A stretch of 64,000 bases of DNA from Morganella morganii_D (GTDB taxonomy: Bacteria; Pseudomonadota; Gammaproteobacteria; Enterobacterales; Enterobacteriaceae): assembly GCA_044772875.1 (NCBI GenBank), contig CP173058.1, positions 3,348,001 through 3,412,000 on the forward strand, given 5' to 3'. The notes beneath the pieces are model-generated. The model was not told the origin of the DNA. It searched no databases and was given only the letters and a program-made list of their open reading frames with translations. The translations under genes were made by a program, and so were the position numbers. Numbering within the stretch: position 1 is the stretch's first letter; each line of letters starts with the position of its first letter. Positions 63,640 to 64,000 of this stretch are shown piece after piece.

Positions 63640-64000
63640 ATGGGTGCGTTGGCGATTGATGAATCAGTAAAAGGGCGTCAGTTACATAAATTCGGCGGCA
63701 GCAGCCTGGCAGATGCAAAATGCTATCTGCGGGTGGCGAATATTATGGCGAACTACAGTGAGCCGGATGACCTGATGGTTGTGTCTGCCGCAGGCAGCAC
63801 CACCAATCAGCTGATTAACTGGGTCAAACTGAGTCAGAATGACCGCGCCGCCGCAGAACAGGCACAGCAGACCCTGCAACGCTACCAGACTGCCCTTATC
63901 AGTGACTTACTGCCGGAAATTCAGGCCAATGTCCTGATTTTTCAGTTTAATGATGATATTCACCGCCTGGCGAAACTGCTGGAAAATCCGCTGAGTGATG
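63640..64000 (+). CDS. metL: Bifunctional aspartokinase II/homoserine dehydrogenase II MetL (partial)
   Basis: The first 120 residues are present; the rest lies beyond the right edge. The kinase start GRQLHKFGGSSLADAKCYLR and VVSAAGSTTNQLINW match E. coli MetL very closely. It phosphorylates aspartate and, by its missing C-terminal domain, reduces aspartate semialdehyde to homoserine. It forms the metBL operon under MetJ control. Confidence 0.96.
   Translation, partial: MGALAIDESVKGRQLHKFGGSSLADAKCYLRVANIMANYSEPDDLMVVSAAGSTTNQLINWVKLSQNDRAAAEQAQQTLQRYQTALISDLLPEIQANVLIFQFNDDIHRLAKLLENPLSD

Overview
The window is a piece of an enterobacterial chromosome of the order Enterobacterales, most likely Morganella (family Morganellaceae). 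The protein sequences and gene neighbourhoods match the Proteus/Providencia/Morganella group. The housekeeping genes have a mid-range GC content, clearly higher than expected for Proteus or Providencia. The species call is an inference from gene content and base composition, not from a search. I saw no tRNA, rRNA, IS element, prophage or CRISPR array.

Layout. (1) 1-1847: coaBC (partial), radC and rpmB-rpmG. (2) 2277-15324: the lipopolysaccharide core (waa) locus. It holds a low-GC outer-core glycosyltransferase and waaL, then mutM and coaD, waaE, waaA, the waaQ-wabG-wabH-wabN operon, and waaC-waaF-hldD. (3) 15538-22537: a membrane protein of unknown function, yibQ-envC, yibN, secB-gpsA-cysE and trmL. 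(4) 22591-34612: an AT-rich O-antigen block between trmL and cpxA. It holds a phosphoethanolamine transferase, a broken second copy of the start of trmL, gnu, two GT2 glycosyltransferases, a UbiA-like membrane protein with a HAD-type partner, wzy, wzx, fdtB, a GNAT acetyltransferase, fdtA and rmlA. A JUMPStart/ops element precedes rmlA. (5) 34613-37336: cpxA-cpxR and divergent cpxP with a CpxR box. (6) 37529-41480: an insertion of an AIDA-type autotransporter and an orphan gene. (7) 41841-58878: pfkA, tpiA, yiiQ, yiiR, fpr, emrD, glpQ-glpT, glpK-glpF, zapB, rraA, menA, hslU-hslV, ftsN and cytR. (8) 59127-64000: priA, rpmE, metJ and metB-metL (metL partial).

How the genes work together. Two blocks build one surface molecule. 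HldD makes the heptose precursor. WaaA, WaaC, WaaF, WaaQ and WaaE build the inner core. WabG, WabH and WabN add and modify galacturonic acid and glucosamine. The O-antigen block makes a WecA-initiated repeat unit whose first sugar is probably GalNAc (Gnu) and which contains an N-acylated 3-amino-3,6-dideoxyhexose, probably Fuc3NAc. Wzx flips the unit, Wzy polymerises it and WaaL attaches it to the core. No rmlB is present, so dTDP-4-keto-6-deoxyglucose must come from elsewhere. The glp genes form a compact glycerol and glycerophosphodiester uptake block.

Most notable observations. A 208-bp direct repeat of the trmL 5' end flanks the phosphoethanolamine transferase. A translationally coupled HAD/UbiA-like pair lies inside the O-antigen operon. 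A cpxP-type terminator is duplicated on the far side of the autotransporter. The rpmB and hslV leaders contain strong RNA structures. Several genes are absent from their E. coli positions (gpmM, grxC, fieF, glpX).
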